A program made the translations under genes and the position numbers. Below the pieces are notes generated by a model. It saw only the letters and a list, made by a program, of their open reading frames with translations. It ran no database searches and was not told the origin of the DNA. A stretch of 53,531 nucleotides of DNA from an uncultured Bacteroidia bacterium (GTDB taxonomy: Bacteria; Bacteroidota; Bacteroidia; Bacteroidales; UBA932): positions 1-53,531 of the forward strand of contig CACYHF010000004.1 of NCBI GenBank assembly GCA_902774155.1. The letters run 5' to 3'. Positions within the stretch are counted from its first letter, which is position 1. Each line of letters starts with the position of its first letter. Shown here one piece after another: positions 1-8,191 of the stretch.

Positions 1-1
1 G

Positions 2-809
2 GGCTCCACCTTTACCCTGCGCCTTCCGCTGGTGCAAAAAGGCGCCAGCGTGAGCGAAGGCAAAGCGGCATCGGCCTATACGGAGCGCTACGAGGAGACC
101 TATCTCCGCGAGGACAGCCACAAGCAGGAGGCCGCCAGCCGGGTGAGCGAAAGCGACCGTCCCACCATACTAGTGGTGGACGACAACGCAGACCTTCGCC
201 GCTTCATTGGCACACTGCTGGAAGGCGAATACCGCATTCTGAGCGCCTGCGACGGCCGGGAGGCCTTGGAAAAAGCCACGCGCGAACTGCCGGACCTGGT
301 GGTATCGGACGTGATGATGCCCGTCATGGACGGCTTGGAACTATGCAAGGCGCTCAAGGGGCAGCTGGCCACCAGCCACATCCCCGTCATCCTCCTTACC
401 GCCAAATCGCTGGAAGACCAGCGCGCGGAGGGCTACGATTCCGGTGCCGATGCCTACATTTCCAAGCCCTTCAGCGAACGGGTGCTGCTGGCCGCAGGAG
501 AATGACTTCCTTTCCCGCTTCCGTGCGCTGGTCCGCGAGCACCTGGGAGACGAAAACCTGAGCGTGGAGCAGCTGGGCTCCGACCTGGGCCTCTCGCGCG
601 TGCAACTGTATAGGAAGGTGAAAGCCCTTACCGGCTACTCCCCCGTTGAGCTGGTGCGCATTACGCGCCTGAAAGCGGCGGAACAGTTGCTCAAAACCAC
701 GGACAAAACCGTAGCGGAGGTCGCCTATGCCGTGGGCTTCGGAACGCCGTCCTATTTTTCCAAATGTTTCAAGGAACTCTTTGGGCGCCAACCCGGTGAA
801 AGACGGTAG
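2..809 (+). pseudogene. 3' part of a hybrid two-component system regulator, broken by an out-of-frame deletion
   Basis: The gene enters from the left edge. The first residues (GSTFTLRLPL) are the end of a histidine-kinase ATPase domain. A response-regulator receiver domain follows, with the acidic pair in VVDDNAD, the phospho-acceptor region VVSDVMMPVMDG and the ISKPF lysine; this frame stops at 505. An AraC-type helix-turn-helix domain (FRALVREHLGDENLSVEQLG through SYFSKCFKELFG) is complete but lies in the next frame, from about 494 to 809. In the family a linker of roughly 40 residues separates receiver and AraC domains. Here the receiver ends at ERVLLA and the other frame resumes at QENDFLSRF almost at once, so both linker and frame are lost. 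Intact members sense glycan fragments in the periplasm and activate polysaccharide loci. I cannot tell a true pseudogene from an assembly or base-calling error. Confidence 0.85.
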
Positions 810-824
810 TTTTTGAGGGAAAAA

Positions 825-855
825 TTTGGTTTTCAAAGAAAAAACCGTATCTTTG
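825..855 (+). promoter_or_regulatory. Bacteroidota-type promoter of the rplU-rpmA-serS operon
   Basis: TTTG at 825-828 and TATCTTTG at 848-855 are separated by 19 nt, matching the phylum consensus of TTTG and TAnnTTTG. It lies just after the broken regulator and leaves a leader of about 90 nt before rplU. Confidence 0.8.
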
Positions 856-875
856 CAGTCCATTTTTTGAGATGA

Positions 876-942
876 CCGCTAAGCTCAGGCAAGACCTGCC
901 AGCAAGGGCAGGCGCTTACGGCCCAAAACTTTACTAAGTTTT
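876..942 (+). promoter_or_regulatory. Structured 5' leader of rplU (candidate r-protein autoregulatory RNA)
   Basis: Two helices are visible. The outer is CCG (876-878) plus TAAGC (880-884) pairing with GCTTA (914-918) plus CGG (919-921). The inner is CCTGCC (895-900) with GGCAGG (907-912). A third, AT-rich hairpin, AAAACTT (925-931) with AAGTTTT (936-942), ends six bases before the start codon and could hide the initiation region. Leaders that bind a product protein are known for ribosomal operons; that this one binds L21 is inference. Confidence 0.45.
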
Positions 943-948
943 TGTACA

Positions 949-1260
949 ATGTACGCAATTGTAGACATTGCAAGTCAGCAGTTTAAGGTAGAAGCTGGCA
1001 TGGACATCTTCGTGAACCGCCTTCAGGCCAAGAACGGAGAATCCGTAGAATTCAACAAGGTGCTCCTCCTGGACAATGAGGGTGCCGTGAAAGTAGGTAC
1101 TCCCTATGTAGAGGGTGCTGTGGTAAAGGCCACCGTCCTGGACGACGACGCCAAAGCCAAGAAGGTGCTTGTTTTCAAGAAAATCCGTCGCAAGGGTTTC
1201 CAGACGCTCAATGGCCATCGCCAGAAGCTCACCAAACTCCACATCGACGCTATCGCTTAA
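949..1260 (+). CDS. rplU: 50S ribosomal protein L21
   Basis: This 103-residue protein matches bacterial bL21 over its whole length, from the N-terminal MYAIVDIASQQFKVE strand to the basic C-terminal KKIRRKGFQTLNGHRQ segment that contacts 23S rRNA. The length is normal for the family. It is the first gene of rplU-rpmA-serS; rpmA starts 20 bases downstream, the usual L21-L27 pairing in bacteria. The ATG at 949 is chosen because it begins the conserved MYAIV motif. Expression should depend on the promoter at 825-855 and perhaps on the structured leader between them. No Shine-Dalgarno sequence is evident, as is normal for this phylum. Confidence 0.98.
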   Translation: MYAIVDIASQQFKVEAGMDIFVNRLQAKNGESVEFNKVLLLDNEGAVKVGTPYVEGAVVKATVLDDDAKAKKVLVFKKIRRKGFQTLNGHRQKLTKLHIDAIA

Positions 1261-1280
1261 CTTTAAAAGACTGAAAGATT

Positions 1281-1541
1281 ATGGCACACAAGAAAGGTCA
1301 ATCCAGTTCCAAGAACGGTCGTGAGTCGCATTCCAAGCGTCTCGGCATCAAGAAGTTCGGCGAAGAAGTCGTAAAGGCCGGCAACATCATCGTGCGTCAG
1401 CGCGGTACTGCCCACAACCCGGGTCTGAACGTGGGTATGGGTAAAGACCACACCCTGTACGCCCTCATCGACGGCACGGTTAAGTTCACCCGCAAGCGTG
1501 AGAACAAATCTTATGTTTCCGTACTTCCTTTGGAGAACTAA
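1281..1541 (+). CDS. rpmA: 50S ribosomal protein L27
   Basis: An 86-residue bL27. The N terminus [16 protein letters not shown] is the flexible basic tail that reaches toward the peptidyl-transferase centre, and the body carries the family signature region around [15 protein letters not shown]. There is no Firmicutes-type N-terminal cleavage extension. The gene lies 20 bases after rplU and three bases before serS, so the three are almost certainly one transcript. Length and composition are normal, and nothing in the coding sequence is unusual. Confidence 0.98.
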   Translation: MAHKKGQSSSKNGRESHSKRLGIKKFGEEVVKAGNIIVRQRGTAHNPGLNVGMGKDHTLYALIDGTVKFTRKRENKSYVSVLPLEN

Positions 1542-1544
1542 GAC

Positions 1545-2816
1545 ATGTTAACCCTGAAACTTTTGCGCGAGTCTCCGGATTTTGTAATCCGGAGACTTGC
1601 TGTTAAAAACTTTGACGCCAAGGACATTGTAAACAAAATCATTGTCCTGGACGATCACAGAAAGGCCTTCCAAACCCGCAGCGACTCCTATCTGGCGCAG
1701 CAGAAGAAATATGCTGCCGCCATCGGCCAGCTTATGAAGGAAGGCAAGAAGGAAGAGGCCGAAGCAGCCAAAGAAGAAGTGGCCAAGATGAAAGCCCGCT
1801 CCAGCGAACTGCTGAAAATGGCCGATGAAAACAACGAGAAGCTGAACGAACTCCTGGCCCTGCTGCCCAACATCCCCTGCGATCAAGTTCCTGAAGGAAA
1901 AGGCGCAGAGGACAATGTGGTGGTAAGAATGGGCGGTCCGGAGCCGCAGCTTCCGGAAGGCGCCCTCCCCCATTGGGACCTGGCCAAAAAGTACGATATC
2001 ATCGACTTCGACCTGGGCGTGAAGATTACCGGTGCCGGTTTCCCCGTGTATAAAGGTAAGGGTGCCCGCCTGCAGCGCGCCCTCATCAACTTCTTCCTGG
2101 ACCGCAACACCGCGGCCGGCTACAAGGAAGTGGAACCGCCCGTGCTGGTGAACGCCGCTTCCGGTTTCGGTACCGGTCAGCTGCCGGACAAGGAAGGTCA
2201 GATGTACTTCTGCAACGAGGACAAGTTTTATCTGGTCCCCACCGCCGAAGTTCCCGTAACCAACATTTTCCGGGATGTGATTCTCTCCGAAGACCAGTTC
2301 CCCCAGAAGCTTACGGCCTATACGCCCTGCTTCCGCCGGGAAGCCGGTTCCTATGGCAAAGATGTGCGCGGCCTCAACCGCCTGCACCAGTTCGACAAAG
2401 TGGAGATCGTGCGCATCGAGAAGCCGGAGAACAGCTACGCCGCCCTGGACGAAATGATCGCCCACGTGGAAGGCCTGGTGAACGCCCTGGGACTGAAGTA
2501 TCGCATCCTGCGCCTGTGCGGCGGCGACATGAGCTTCACCTCGGCCATCACCTACGATTTTGAGCTCTGGAGCGCTGCCCAGGGCCGTTGGCTGGAAATC
2601 TCCTCCGTGTCCAACTTCGAGAGCTTCCAGGCCAACCGCCTGAAATGCCGCTACAAGGACGAAAACGGCAAGACCCAGCTGGTCCACACCCTCAACGGCA
2701 GCTCCCTGGCCCTGCCCCGCGTAGTAGCCGCCCTGCTGGAAGACAACCAGAAAGACGGATACATCGAAATCCCGGAGGTCCTCAGACCTTACACAGGTTT
2801 CGACCGCATCGACTAA
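1545..2816 (+). CDS. serS: Seryl-tRNA synthetase
   Basis: A 423-residue class II aminoacyl-tRNA synthetase that charges tRNA-Ser. The N-terminal 110 residues are rich in Lys, Glu and Ala (KEGKKEEAEAAKEEVAKMKA), typical of the antiparallel coiled-coil arm that grips the tRNA long arm. Motif 2 is visible as FRREAGSYGKDVRGLNRLHQ and motif 3 near the C terminus as NGSSLALPRVVAALLE. The length matches bacterial enzymes. It is the last gene of the rplU operon and is followed by a strong hairpin at 2860-2895, which separates it from the convergent sirtuin operon. Confidence 0.97.
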   Translation: MLTLKLLRESPDFVIRRLAVKNFDAKDIVNKIIVLDDHRKAFQTRSDSYLAQQKKYAAAIGQLMKEGKKEEAEAAKEEVAKMKARSSELLKMADENNEKLNELLALLPNIPCDQVPEGKGAEDNVVVRMGGPEPQLPEGALPHWDLAKKYDIIDFDLGVKITGAGFPVYKGKGARLQRALINFFLDRNTAAGYKEVEPPVLVNAASGFGTGQLPDKEGQMYFCNEDKFYLVPTAEVPVTNIFRDVILSEDQFPQKLTAYTPCFRREAGSYGKDVRGLNRLHQFDKVEIVRIEKPENSYAALDEMIAHVEGLVNALGLKYRILRLCGGDMSFTSAITYDFELWSAAQGRWLEISSVSNFESFQANRLKCRYKDENGKTQLVHTLNGSSLALPRVVAALLEDNQKDGYIEIPEVLRPYTGFDRID

Positions 2817-2859
2817 GCGGCGTGCGTGGAGGCAAACGCCTCTGGCACTGTAAGTTATA

Positions 2860-2895
2860 AAAAATCGATTACCCCAAACGGAGTAATCGATTTTT
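2860..2895. terminator. Bidirectional hairpin terminator between serS and the sirtuin gene
   Basis: A perfect 13-bp stem, AAAAATCGATTAC (2860-2872) with GTAATCGATTTTT (2883-2895), encloses a 10-nt loop. A/T runs at both edges supply a U tract in either direction, as suits two convergent genes. Confidence 0.85.
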
Positions 2896-2911
2896 CGTTA
2901 TGATCTGTCTG

Positions 2912-3622
2912 TCAGTCGTTTACCTCCACGAGCTCCACGAACCGCGCCATGCCTTTGGTGGCTACGTCCTGGATAAAGGTGACGCGGGGGTCGGAGATGG
3001 GTACGGGTTTGGGATCGATCACGTAGATAGGGCAGTCGTTGCGCGCATAGCGGTAGAGTCCGGCGGCGGGATAGACCTGCAGGGAGGAGCCCACGATGAG
3101 GAGGATATCGGCCTGTTCCACCAGGTCGATGGCTTTGCCGATATTGGGCACCGCTTCACCGAAAAACACGATATGAGGCCGCAGCTGGCTGCCGTTGGGG
3201 GCCAAATCGCCCAAGATGACGGGCCGATAACCCACGTCGATGACCTCGGCCTCCGATTCCGTGCGGTCGTAGATGCCGTTTTCCGGACGCACCTTGGTGA
3301 GTTCCCCGTGCAGATGCAGCACACGGGTGGAGCCGGCACGTTCGTGCAGGTTGTCCACATTCTGGGTGATGACGTCCACCCGGTAATCCTTCTCCAGCTG
3401 GGCCATAGCCACGTGGGCGGCGTTGGGCTTGGCATCCTTAAGCTGGGCCCGGCGCTGGTTGTAAAACTCCAGCACCAGCTTCCGGTTGCGGTACCAGCCC
3501 TCGATGGAGGCTACGTCGTTCACGTCATACTGTTCCCACAGACCACCTGTGTCGCGGAAGGTGGCGAATCCGCTTTCGGCCGAAACCCCGGCCCCGGTCA
3601 GAATCACTAAATGCTTTTTCAT
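2912..3622 (-). CDS. cobB: NAD-dependent protein deacylase, class III sirtuin (CobB-like)
   Basis: A 236-residue Sir2 protein predicted to remove acyl groups from lysines using NAD+. Visible motifs are GAGVSAESGFATFR (NAD binding), TQNVDNLHERAG, the catalytic His in LHLHGE, and GSSLQVYPAAG. Tyr54 and Arg57 (FYNQRR) match the pair that gives class III sirtuins a preference for succinyl and malonyl groups. The zinc-binding cysteines found in most sirtuins are absent: no Cys follows the catalytic His until near the C terminus. The start at 3622 is preferred over an upstream one because its ATG overlaps the preceding stop as ATGA, indicating translational coupling. It is the last of four coupled genes that begin with the EF-hand protein. 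Confidence 0.9.
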   Translation of the reverse strand: MKKHLVILTGAGVSAESGFATFRDTGGLWEQYDVNDVASIEGWYRNRKLVLEFYNQRRAQLKDAKPNAAHVAMAQLEKDYRVDVITQNVDNLHERAGSTRVLHLHGELTKVRPENGIYDRTESEAEVIDVGYRPVILGDLAPNGSQLRPHIVFFGEAVPNIGKAIDLVEQADILLIVGSSLQVYPAAGLYRYARNDCPIYVIDPKPVPISDPRVTFIQDVATKGMARFVELVEVND

Positions 3623-4809
3623 TTCATGCGCGTGCTGTAAAAAACTGTTCCGTCCTGGGAAGTCCATTCTATCTTGTCACGGGAGGCGTCCATCCTCACC
3701 TTTCTTGCATTTCGGGAGATTCCCTCAAGTGCCCGGGTATAATCCCGCTCCCATTCCTTCCGGTACTCCTTAACCCTGGCATCCAGGCTGTCCTTCTTCC
3801 CTTCCACGGCCACCATTTCCGAGATATCCAGATTCACGACAACTGACTTCGGATCATTGACCATGATGAGGGAGTCCCCCTGCAAACGCCACTTGCCACC
3901 CCACTCCAATCTCGTTTTCAAGGTACCCGACCAATCAGCCGTAATCCAGGGCTGCTGGGTGTATGCGACAAAGGAGAAAAGACTGTCTTTCCGGAACTCG
4001 TAATAGTTCTGGGCATTGCCCTGGGCATGCTCCATCTTCCAGGTTCCCAACAACTTCCTGGCTGTAACGGCCACGCCCGTCTGGGTGATGCTGTTGATGT
4101 AGTCGTCCATCTCCTGGTCTGTGATTCCCATCATGAATTTGTTTTCGTCATTCATCCGGGACCAGTTGTCGATATACTGACTGATCAGGCGTGCCCGGAT
4201 GGGGGCGCTGTCCAGGAAATAACGGACACCCTTTTCGGAGAACTTCCGCTTCAGATACTTCCGGACCAGATTCTCATAATCTTCCCCCGTTTGATAATCG
4301 GCATCGTAGATATACTCCCGGTACTCCTTCTGGGGAACAGGATAAATAAACTTGTCATCCGTATTAAGCAGATCCTCCAGTCCACGGCGGGAATAATAGA
4401 AAGACTGCACGTTGTCGATGAACTTCACGCTGCCCAGGTTCTGCCAGGAATCCTGGCTGCTGTGGAAAATCCGTTCCTTGGAATCGTCAAAATGGAAATC
4501 CCCTCCGTCGTTGAACAACCATTCCAACACCGGATAAATGGAATCGTACGGGGCCGTCTCCAGGCTGTCCGGCTGTTCCCGCCAAAGCCGGGACCTGGAG
4601 CCTTGCACCTCCTCCTGCTTCTTGATCGTTTTCAAATCCTCCACGGTATTGTCAATATCGTGGATAATCATGATGGCCGTAAGCCGCTGTGCCCGTCCCT
4701 TTTTGTTGCTTTCCCGTATCCCGTTAAGGGTGAAGGTGAGCGCCACGCCGATGGCGGTACCCAGCAGGGTGACCAGGAACTGTTTCCAGTTAATGCCTTT
4801 GTTGTCCAT
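3619..4809 (-). CDS. Membrane-anchored protein of unknown function
   Basis: I do not recognise a family for this 396-residue protein. Residues 9-29 (KQFLVTLLGTAIGVALTFTLN) form one hydrophobic segment without a cleavage site, so it is probably anchored in the inner membrane with most of the chain on one side. The middle is charged and mostly helical. The part from about residue 255 (LLGTWKMEHAQGNAQNYYEF through TRLEWGGKWRLQGDSLIMV) reads like a small beta domain of the lipocalin-like type that starts with a GTW motif. It sits two bases after the ATPase stop, and its own stop overlaps the sirtuin start, so the products are likely made together. Confidence 0.8.
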   Translation of the reverse strand: MDNKGINWKQFLVTLLGTAIGVALTFTLNGIRESNKKGRAQRLTAIMIIHDIDNTVEDLKTIKKQEEVQGSRSRLWREQPDSLETAPYDSIYPVLEWLFNDGGDFHFDDSKERIFHSSQDSWQNLGSVKFIDNVQSFYYSRRGLEDLLNTDDKFIYPVPQKEYREYIYDADYQTGEDYENLVRKYLKRKFSEKGVRYFLDSAPIRARLISQYIDNWSRMNDENKFMMGITDQEMDDYINSITQTGVAVTARKLLGTWKMEHAQGNAQNYYEFRKDSLFSFVAYTQQPWITADWSGTLKTRLEWGGKWRLQGDSLIMVNDPKSVVVNLDISEMVAVEGKKDSLDARVKEYRKEWERDYTRALEGISRNARKVRMDASRDKIEWTSQDGTVFYSTRMK

Positions 4810-4811
4810 CT

Positions 4812-5960
4812 TTACTCCTTGATCTCAAAATAGTACTTGCGCAACCAATACTCGAACAGCGGGTCCTGAAACAATGGCGCGTCGTTCTGATCAAAGGTGA
4901 GCACTTCCTTTTTCATGAGGGCATCCTTCACGCGTTTCACGTTGGCCGATGAGTTAAGCCCGTACTTGCGGATGACATCGGCCGCACTGAACCGCGTTAC
5001 GCCCTCCAGGGTGGCCTTGAGCAGGTTCACCTGATGCGTGGTGAGACCGTTCACCATTTCCCGGAAACGGGGCGTGTGGAGGGAAATGAGGTCCTCCAGG
5101 GCCTCCACGAACACCGGTTCCATGATGTAGCCGCGACTTTTGGCGTCGCAGATGGAGGCAAAGTTGTTCAGATACCACAGATTCCCCTTGAACAGCCGGC
5201 AGGCTCCCAGGATGAGCTCCTGGTTCACCACTTTGCCGCTGGACAGGAAGCCCCGCTGGATGTGCTCGCAGATCTCACGCTCGGGTATCGGAGTAAGCGG
5301 CACATGTTCCACCACCCGGTGGAAGAGCATTCCTGAGGTAAAAAGAGACCTCATGGCGTTCACCCCGGAGCCGCAGAACACGAACACAAACAGGCGCCGG
5401 TCCCGCTGCTCCCGCAAAACGGCATCCAGGGGGCGCAGGATTACGTCGGGGTCTTCCAGCAAGCCCAGGCTCTGGAATTCGTCCACCACCAGGATCATGC
5501 GGTCACCGCGGTCCGCGGCCAGGCGGAACGGCAGGCGCAGCAGGGCCAGGACATCGTCCCGGTCCAGGTCCCAGCTCAGGGACAGCACCTGGCCGTTCTC
5601 CGAGAAAGCACGAGGGTCGAAGACGAAGTGCGTCCCCTGCAGGTAGCGTTTCACCAGGGCGATGTATTCATCGGCCGAGTTGGCCACCATACGCATCACG
5701 GTGGTTCCCAGGCGCAGGAGGAAGGCCTCCGGTGTGCGCACGTTCAGGGCCGAGAACTGCCCCACATAAAAGGATTTCCCGCCCAGACGCAGCGTGAAAA
5801 GGGTTTGCTGCACCAGCGAGGTTTTCCCGGCTTTGGGCGGTTCCCAGAGGGCTACGTGTTCCCCCTGGGAAAGCAGGTTTCCCAGGAGGGTGATGTCGGC
5901 CTTCCTGCCAATGAACTGCTTGCCGCTTACATACTGGGCGTATGGGAAGGGCGTTTCCAT
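4812..5960 (-). CDS. P-loop ATPase of the archaeal-ATPase/STAND-related type with C-terminal winged helix
   Basis: A 382-residue ATPase. The Walker A region is WEPPKAGKTSLV (residues 39-50), with Pro-Pro where the first glycine of the motif is usual. Walker B is MILVVDEFQ (residues 155-163). The C-terminal third (VTRFSAADVIRKYGLNSSANV, then LFQDPLFEYWLRKYYF) resembles the winged helix and closing PLFEYWLR motif of archaeal-type ATPases, which are often linked to signalling, defence or plasmid systems. No nuclease, protease or other effector domain is fused. Its start overlaps the EF-hand gene stop by one base (TAATG), so it is translationally coupled to that membrane protein. The substrate is unknown. 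Confidence 0.85.
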   Translation of the reverse strand: METPFPYAQYVSGKQFIGRKADITLLGNLLSQGEHVALWEPPKAGKTSLVQQTLFTLRLGGKSFYVGQFSALNVRTPEAFLLRLGTTVMRMVANSADEYIALVKRYLQGTHFVFDPRAFSENGQVLSLSWDLDRDDVLALLRLPFRLAADRGDRMILVVDEFQSLGLLEDPDVILRPLDAVLREQRDRRLFVFVFCGSGVNAMRSLFTSGMLFHRVVEHVPLTPIPEREICEHIQRGFLSSGKVVNQELILGACRLFKGNLWYLNNFASICDAKSRGYIMEPVFVEALEDLISLHTPRFREMVNGLTTHQVNLLKATLEGVTRFSAADVIRKYGLNSSANVKRVKDALMKKEVLTFDQNDAPLFQDPLFEYWLRKYYFEIKE

Positions 5961-8068
5961 TAGAAGAGCGGGCTCTTAAGACCGCAAGGGGCGAACATAT
6001 CGCACAGCCACAGCGCGATGCAGGCGATTACCAGCACCACGCACAGCCAGCACCAGAAACGGCGCCAGGCCGCTTTCTTGTGGGCAGCGGAATCCACGGC
6101 GGTGAGCTTGGGATATTTCACCAGCGTGGTGAGGGTCTTGCCGAACTTCACGTTCACCAGGGAGGCGGCGTTGATGGCCCAGCCATTGGCGTTGAGCAGC
6201 GGGCCCAGGTCACGCTTGCGCAGCTTGCGCCAAGCGATGAACATAGACGGGCCGGAGATGAGCAGCATCACAACGGCCACAATCAGGAGGAACTGCCAGA
6301 AGGTGATGCCCTTCAGGGCGGCTATCACGCCGGCCAGGGCGGCGCCAATCAGGCCGACAGCCATTCCCACGGCAGCGAAAATGCCGGCATACTTGCCAAT
6401 GTCGAACGGGACGGCCGGGGCTTTTCCATCGGCCGCGGTGTTGGTGGCATCGGTGAGGCCGGCCATGGATTTCTCGTTCTTTTCGGCCGCTTTCTTGTCT
6501 ATGCGGTCGTTCACCATCCGCGCCACTTTCTTATACGGGGCCCAGAAGGCCTGGCGCACGGAGATGGGGTTGTCCACGATGGCGGTAACCTTGGCGGTGT
6601 AGTCGTTGCCTTCCCGGTCGTAGAAGACGGCATTCTTTCCTACGCGCAGGCCGTCTACGTCGCCGTCCGTGAGCACGGCGGCAATGTTGAAGCTCTTGCC
6701 CAGTTTTTCGCTGGTGCAGGCGCAATAGAGGATGTACATGCCGCTGAGGGAGGAGATTTCCGGAGCGGGACCGTCCACTTTTACGCAGAGGTCTGTGCTG
6801 CGCTGGTCAATGTACAGGCGGCCGGCCTGGAAGATGGCCAGGCGGTCGGGGTCGTAGAAATCGGCCAGGACAACATAATTATTCAGGAAGCGGTAGAAGT
6901 GCTTGTTCAGGCGAAGGAGTTTGTCCACTTCCTCGATGGAAAGGGCGTTGGCTTCCTCGGCCTTGTCCTGGGCCAGCAGGTCCAGCAGAACGGCCTTCTT
7001 GTCCTCTTTCAGGATGGCTTTCACGGCGTCCAGGCCCAGCGCCTCCACTTCTGCGCCCTTCTTGGCGTCCAGCCAGGCGATATACGGGGCGAACTTGGCC
7101 AGGAGGGCGTTCCATTCGGCCTCGTCGATGCTGGCTTTCTCAATGCCACAAAGGCTCACCATATTGTCAATGGCGCCCTTCCAGGCGGGGTTCACGGCTT
7201 TCAGGACCAGTTTTCCGTCGGCGGTGGGCTTGGCCAGGGGCTGCAGGGCAATCTCCGCGGCAGCATCGGCCAGGTTCCCTTCAATGGCGGCGATCTTGTC
7301 CACGCTCACATCCACGGCGGGCGCGGTGGCCACGTCGAAGCCGATGAGCTTGCAGCGCATGAAGTAGTCGGCCATCTTGGGCATAACGGCGTTCACGGCG
7401 GCCAGGGCGGCAGGGGTGGTGTCTTTGAACGGAAGGACTTCCGGCGTGCAGGCTTCCTGCCAGGCGGCATAGTCTGCGCAGGCGGTATAGAAGGCCTCCA
7501 CGTGATCGGCCGTTATACCGGACACGCCGCTGCGGTCCTGGGCCGATGCAATGCCGGCGATGGTCTCGATGAGCTTGGCGGTGGGCTCATCTTCGGCGCT
7601 GGCGGGGGTGATGATGCCGTCGCCGTTGAAACGGGTATCCGCAAAGATCTTCACGTTGTCGGCGGTGTCTTCCAGGCCGATTTCCTCCTTCTCCAGCTTC
7701 AGGTTCTTCAGGATTTGCCGGGCCGATGCCTGCAGGCGGGCGCCGTCCGGGTCTTCGGTGTTGAAGTTGTCGAAGGAGAGGCTGCCGCTTTCCTTGAGCA
7801 GTTCATCGGGGTCTTTCACCACGCGGGTGAGCCACTGGGCGGTTGCGATTACGTCGTCCACGCGGATTTTCCCATCCGAATTGGCATCGATGAGCTGGAG
7901 GGTTTTGGCATCGAATTCCAGCCCCTGCACCGGGCAGCTCAGGACGGTCCACATTTTACGGTCCAGCTGGGGCAGATTGCAGATATCGGCACCGCTTTCC
8001 AGCTTTACACGGACGGTTCCACCCACGGAAGCAAACTTCCAGGGAGAGGTTTCGGCTTGTTTTTTCAT
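5960..8068 (-). CDS. EF-hand, multi-pass membrane protein of unknown function
   Basis: A 702-residue protein. Residues 61-72 (DANSDGKIRVDD) form a canonical calcium-binding EF-hand loop. Residues 144-155 (DTRFNGDGIITP) look like a second, less regular one. There is no signal peptide. A long, mostly helical, alanine-rich middle follows. Near the C terminus are three hydrophobic segments, roughly at residues 560-582, 588-610 and 672-692. The bulk is therefore likely cytoplasmic, tethered through the C-terminal membrane part, and may respond to calcium or use the EF-hand as a structural site. It is the first gene of the operon ending in the sirtuin and has its own promoter element, divergent from rpsU. 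Function is unknown. Confidence 0.85.
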   Translation of the reverse strand: MKKQAETSPWKFASVGGTVRVKLESGADICNLPQLDRKMWTVLSCPVQGLEFDAKTLQLIDANSDGKIRVDDVIATAQWLTRVVKDPDELLKESGSLSFDNFNTEDPDGARLQASARQILKNLKLEKEEIGLEDTADNVKIFADTRFNGDGIITPASAEDEPTAKLIETIAGIASAQDRSGVSGITADHVEAFYTACADYAAWQEACTPEVLPFKDTTPAALAAVNAVMPKMADYFMRCKLIGFDVATAPAVDVSVDKIAAIEGNLADAAAEIALQPLAKPTADGKLVLKAVNPAWKGAIDNMVSLCGIEKASIDEAEWNALLAKFAPYIAWLDAKKGAEVEALGLDAVKAILKEDKKAVLLDLLAQDKAEEANALSIEEVDKLLRLNKHFYRFLNNYVVLADFYDPDRLAIFQAGRLYIDQRSTDLCVKVDGPAPEISSLSGMYILYCACTSEKLGKSFNIAAVLTDGDVDGLRVGKNAVFYDREGNDYTAKVTAIVDNPISVRQAFWAPYKKVARMVNDRIDKKAAEKNEKSMAGLTDATNTAADGKAPAVPFDIGKYAGIFAAVGMAVGLIGAALAGVIAALKGITFWQFLLIVAVVMLLISGPSMFIAWRKLRKRDLGPLLNANGWAINAASLVNVKFGKTLTTLVKYPKLTAVDSAAHKKAAWRRFWCWLCVVLVIACIALWLCDMFAPCGLKSPLF

Positions 8069-8110
8069 ATGGCTTAGTGTTTTGGTTTGGCGATAACATT
8101 CTTGTTACTA

Positions 8111-8118
8111 CAAATATA
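8111..8118 (-). promoter_or_regulatory. -7 element for the EF-hand/ATPase/sirtuin operon
   Basis: On the minus strand 8118-8111 reads TATATTTG, a full match to TAnnTTTG, 42 bases before the EF-hand start. No clear TTTG is seen at the expected -33 distance. It overlaps the divergent rpsU promoter region. Confidence 0.5.
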
Positions 8119-8128
8119 GGAAATTATT

Positions 8129-8159
8129 TTTGTGCATTTACATTTTTTTTCTACCTTTG
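8129..8159 (+). promoter_or_regulatory. Bacteroidota-type promoter of rpsU
   Basis: TTTG at 8129-8132 and TACCTTTG at 8152-8159 are 19 nt apart, the same spacing as in the rplU promoter. The leader to the rpsU start codon is about 30 nt. Confidence 0.8.
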
Positions 8160-8174
8160 CAGTCCATTTAGAAA

Positions 8175-8183
8175 AAGGAGGTG
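8175..8183 (+). promoter_or_regulatory. Perfect Shine-Dalgarno sequence of rpsU
   Basis: AAGGAGGTG ends eight bases before the ATG at 8192. Most genes here lack any Shine-Dalgarno sequence, as known for the phylum, whose ribosomes hide the anti-SD in a pocket that includes protein bS21. A strong SD on the bS21 gene itself fits reported autoregulation: ribosomes lacking bS21 would expose the anti-SD and translate rpsU. Confidence 0.85.
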
Positions 8184-8191
8184 TAAAAGCA

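Noticed and set aside
444-505. Programmed frameshift joining receiver and AraC domains
   Set aside because: There is no slippery run at the junction, and the whole linker is missing, so a simple shift would not restore the usual protein.
2899-2935. A further copy of the 23-bp palindrome at the end of the sirtuin gene
   Set aside because: The flank GTTTACCTCCACG matches, but the palindromic core does not, so it is not counted.
5942-8077. A 711-codon plus-strand open frame
   Set aside because: It mirrors the EF-hand membrane gene codon by codon, and its Gly/His/Val-rich translation is typical of an antisense shadow.
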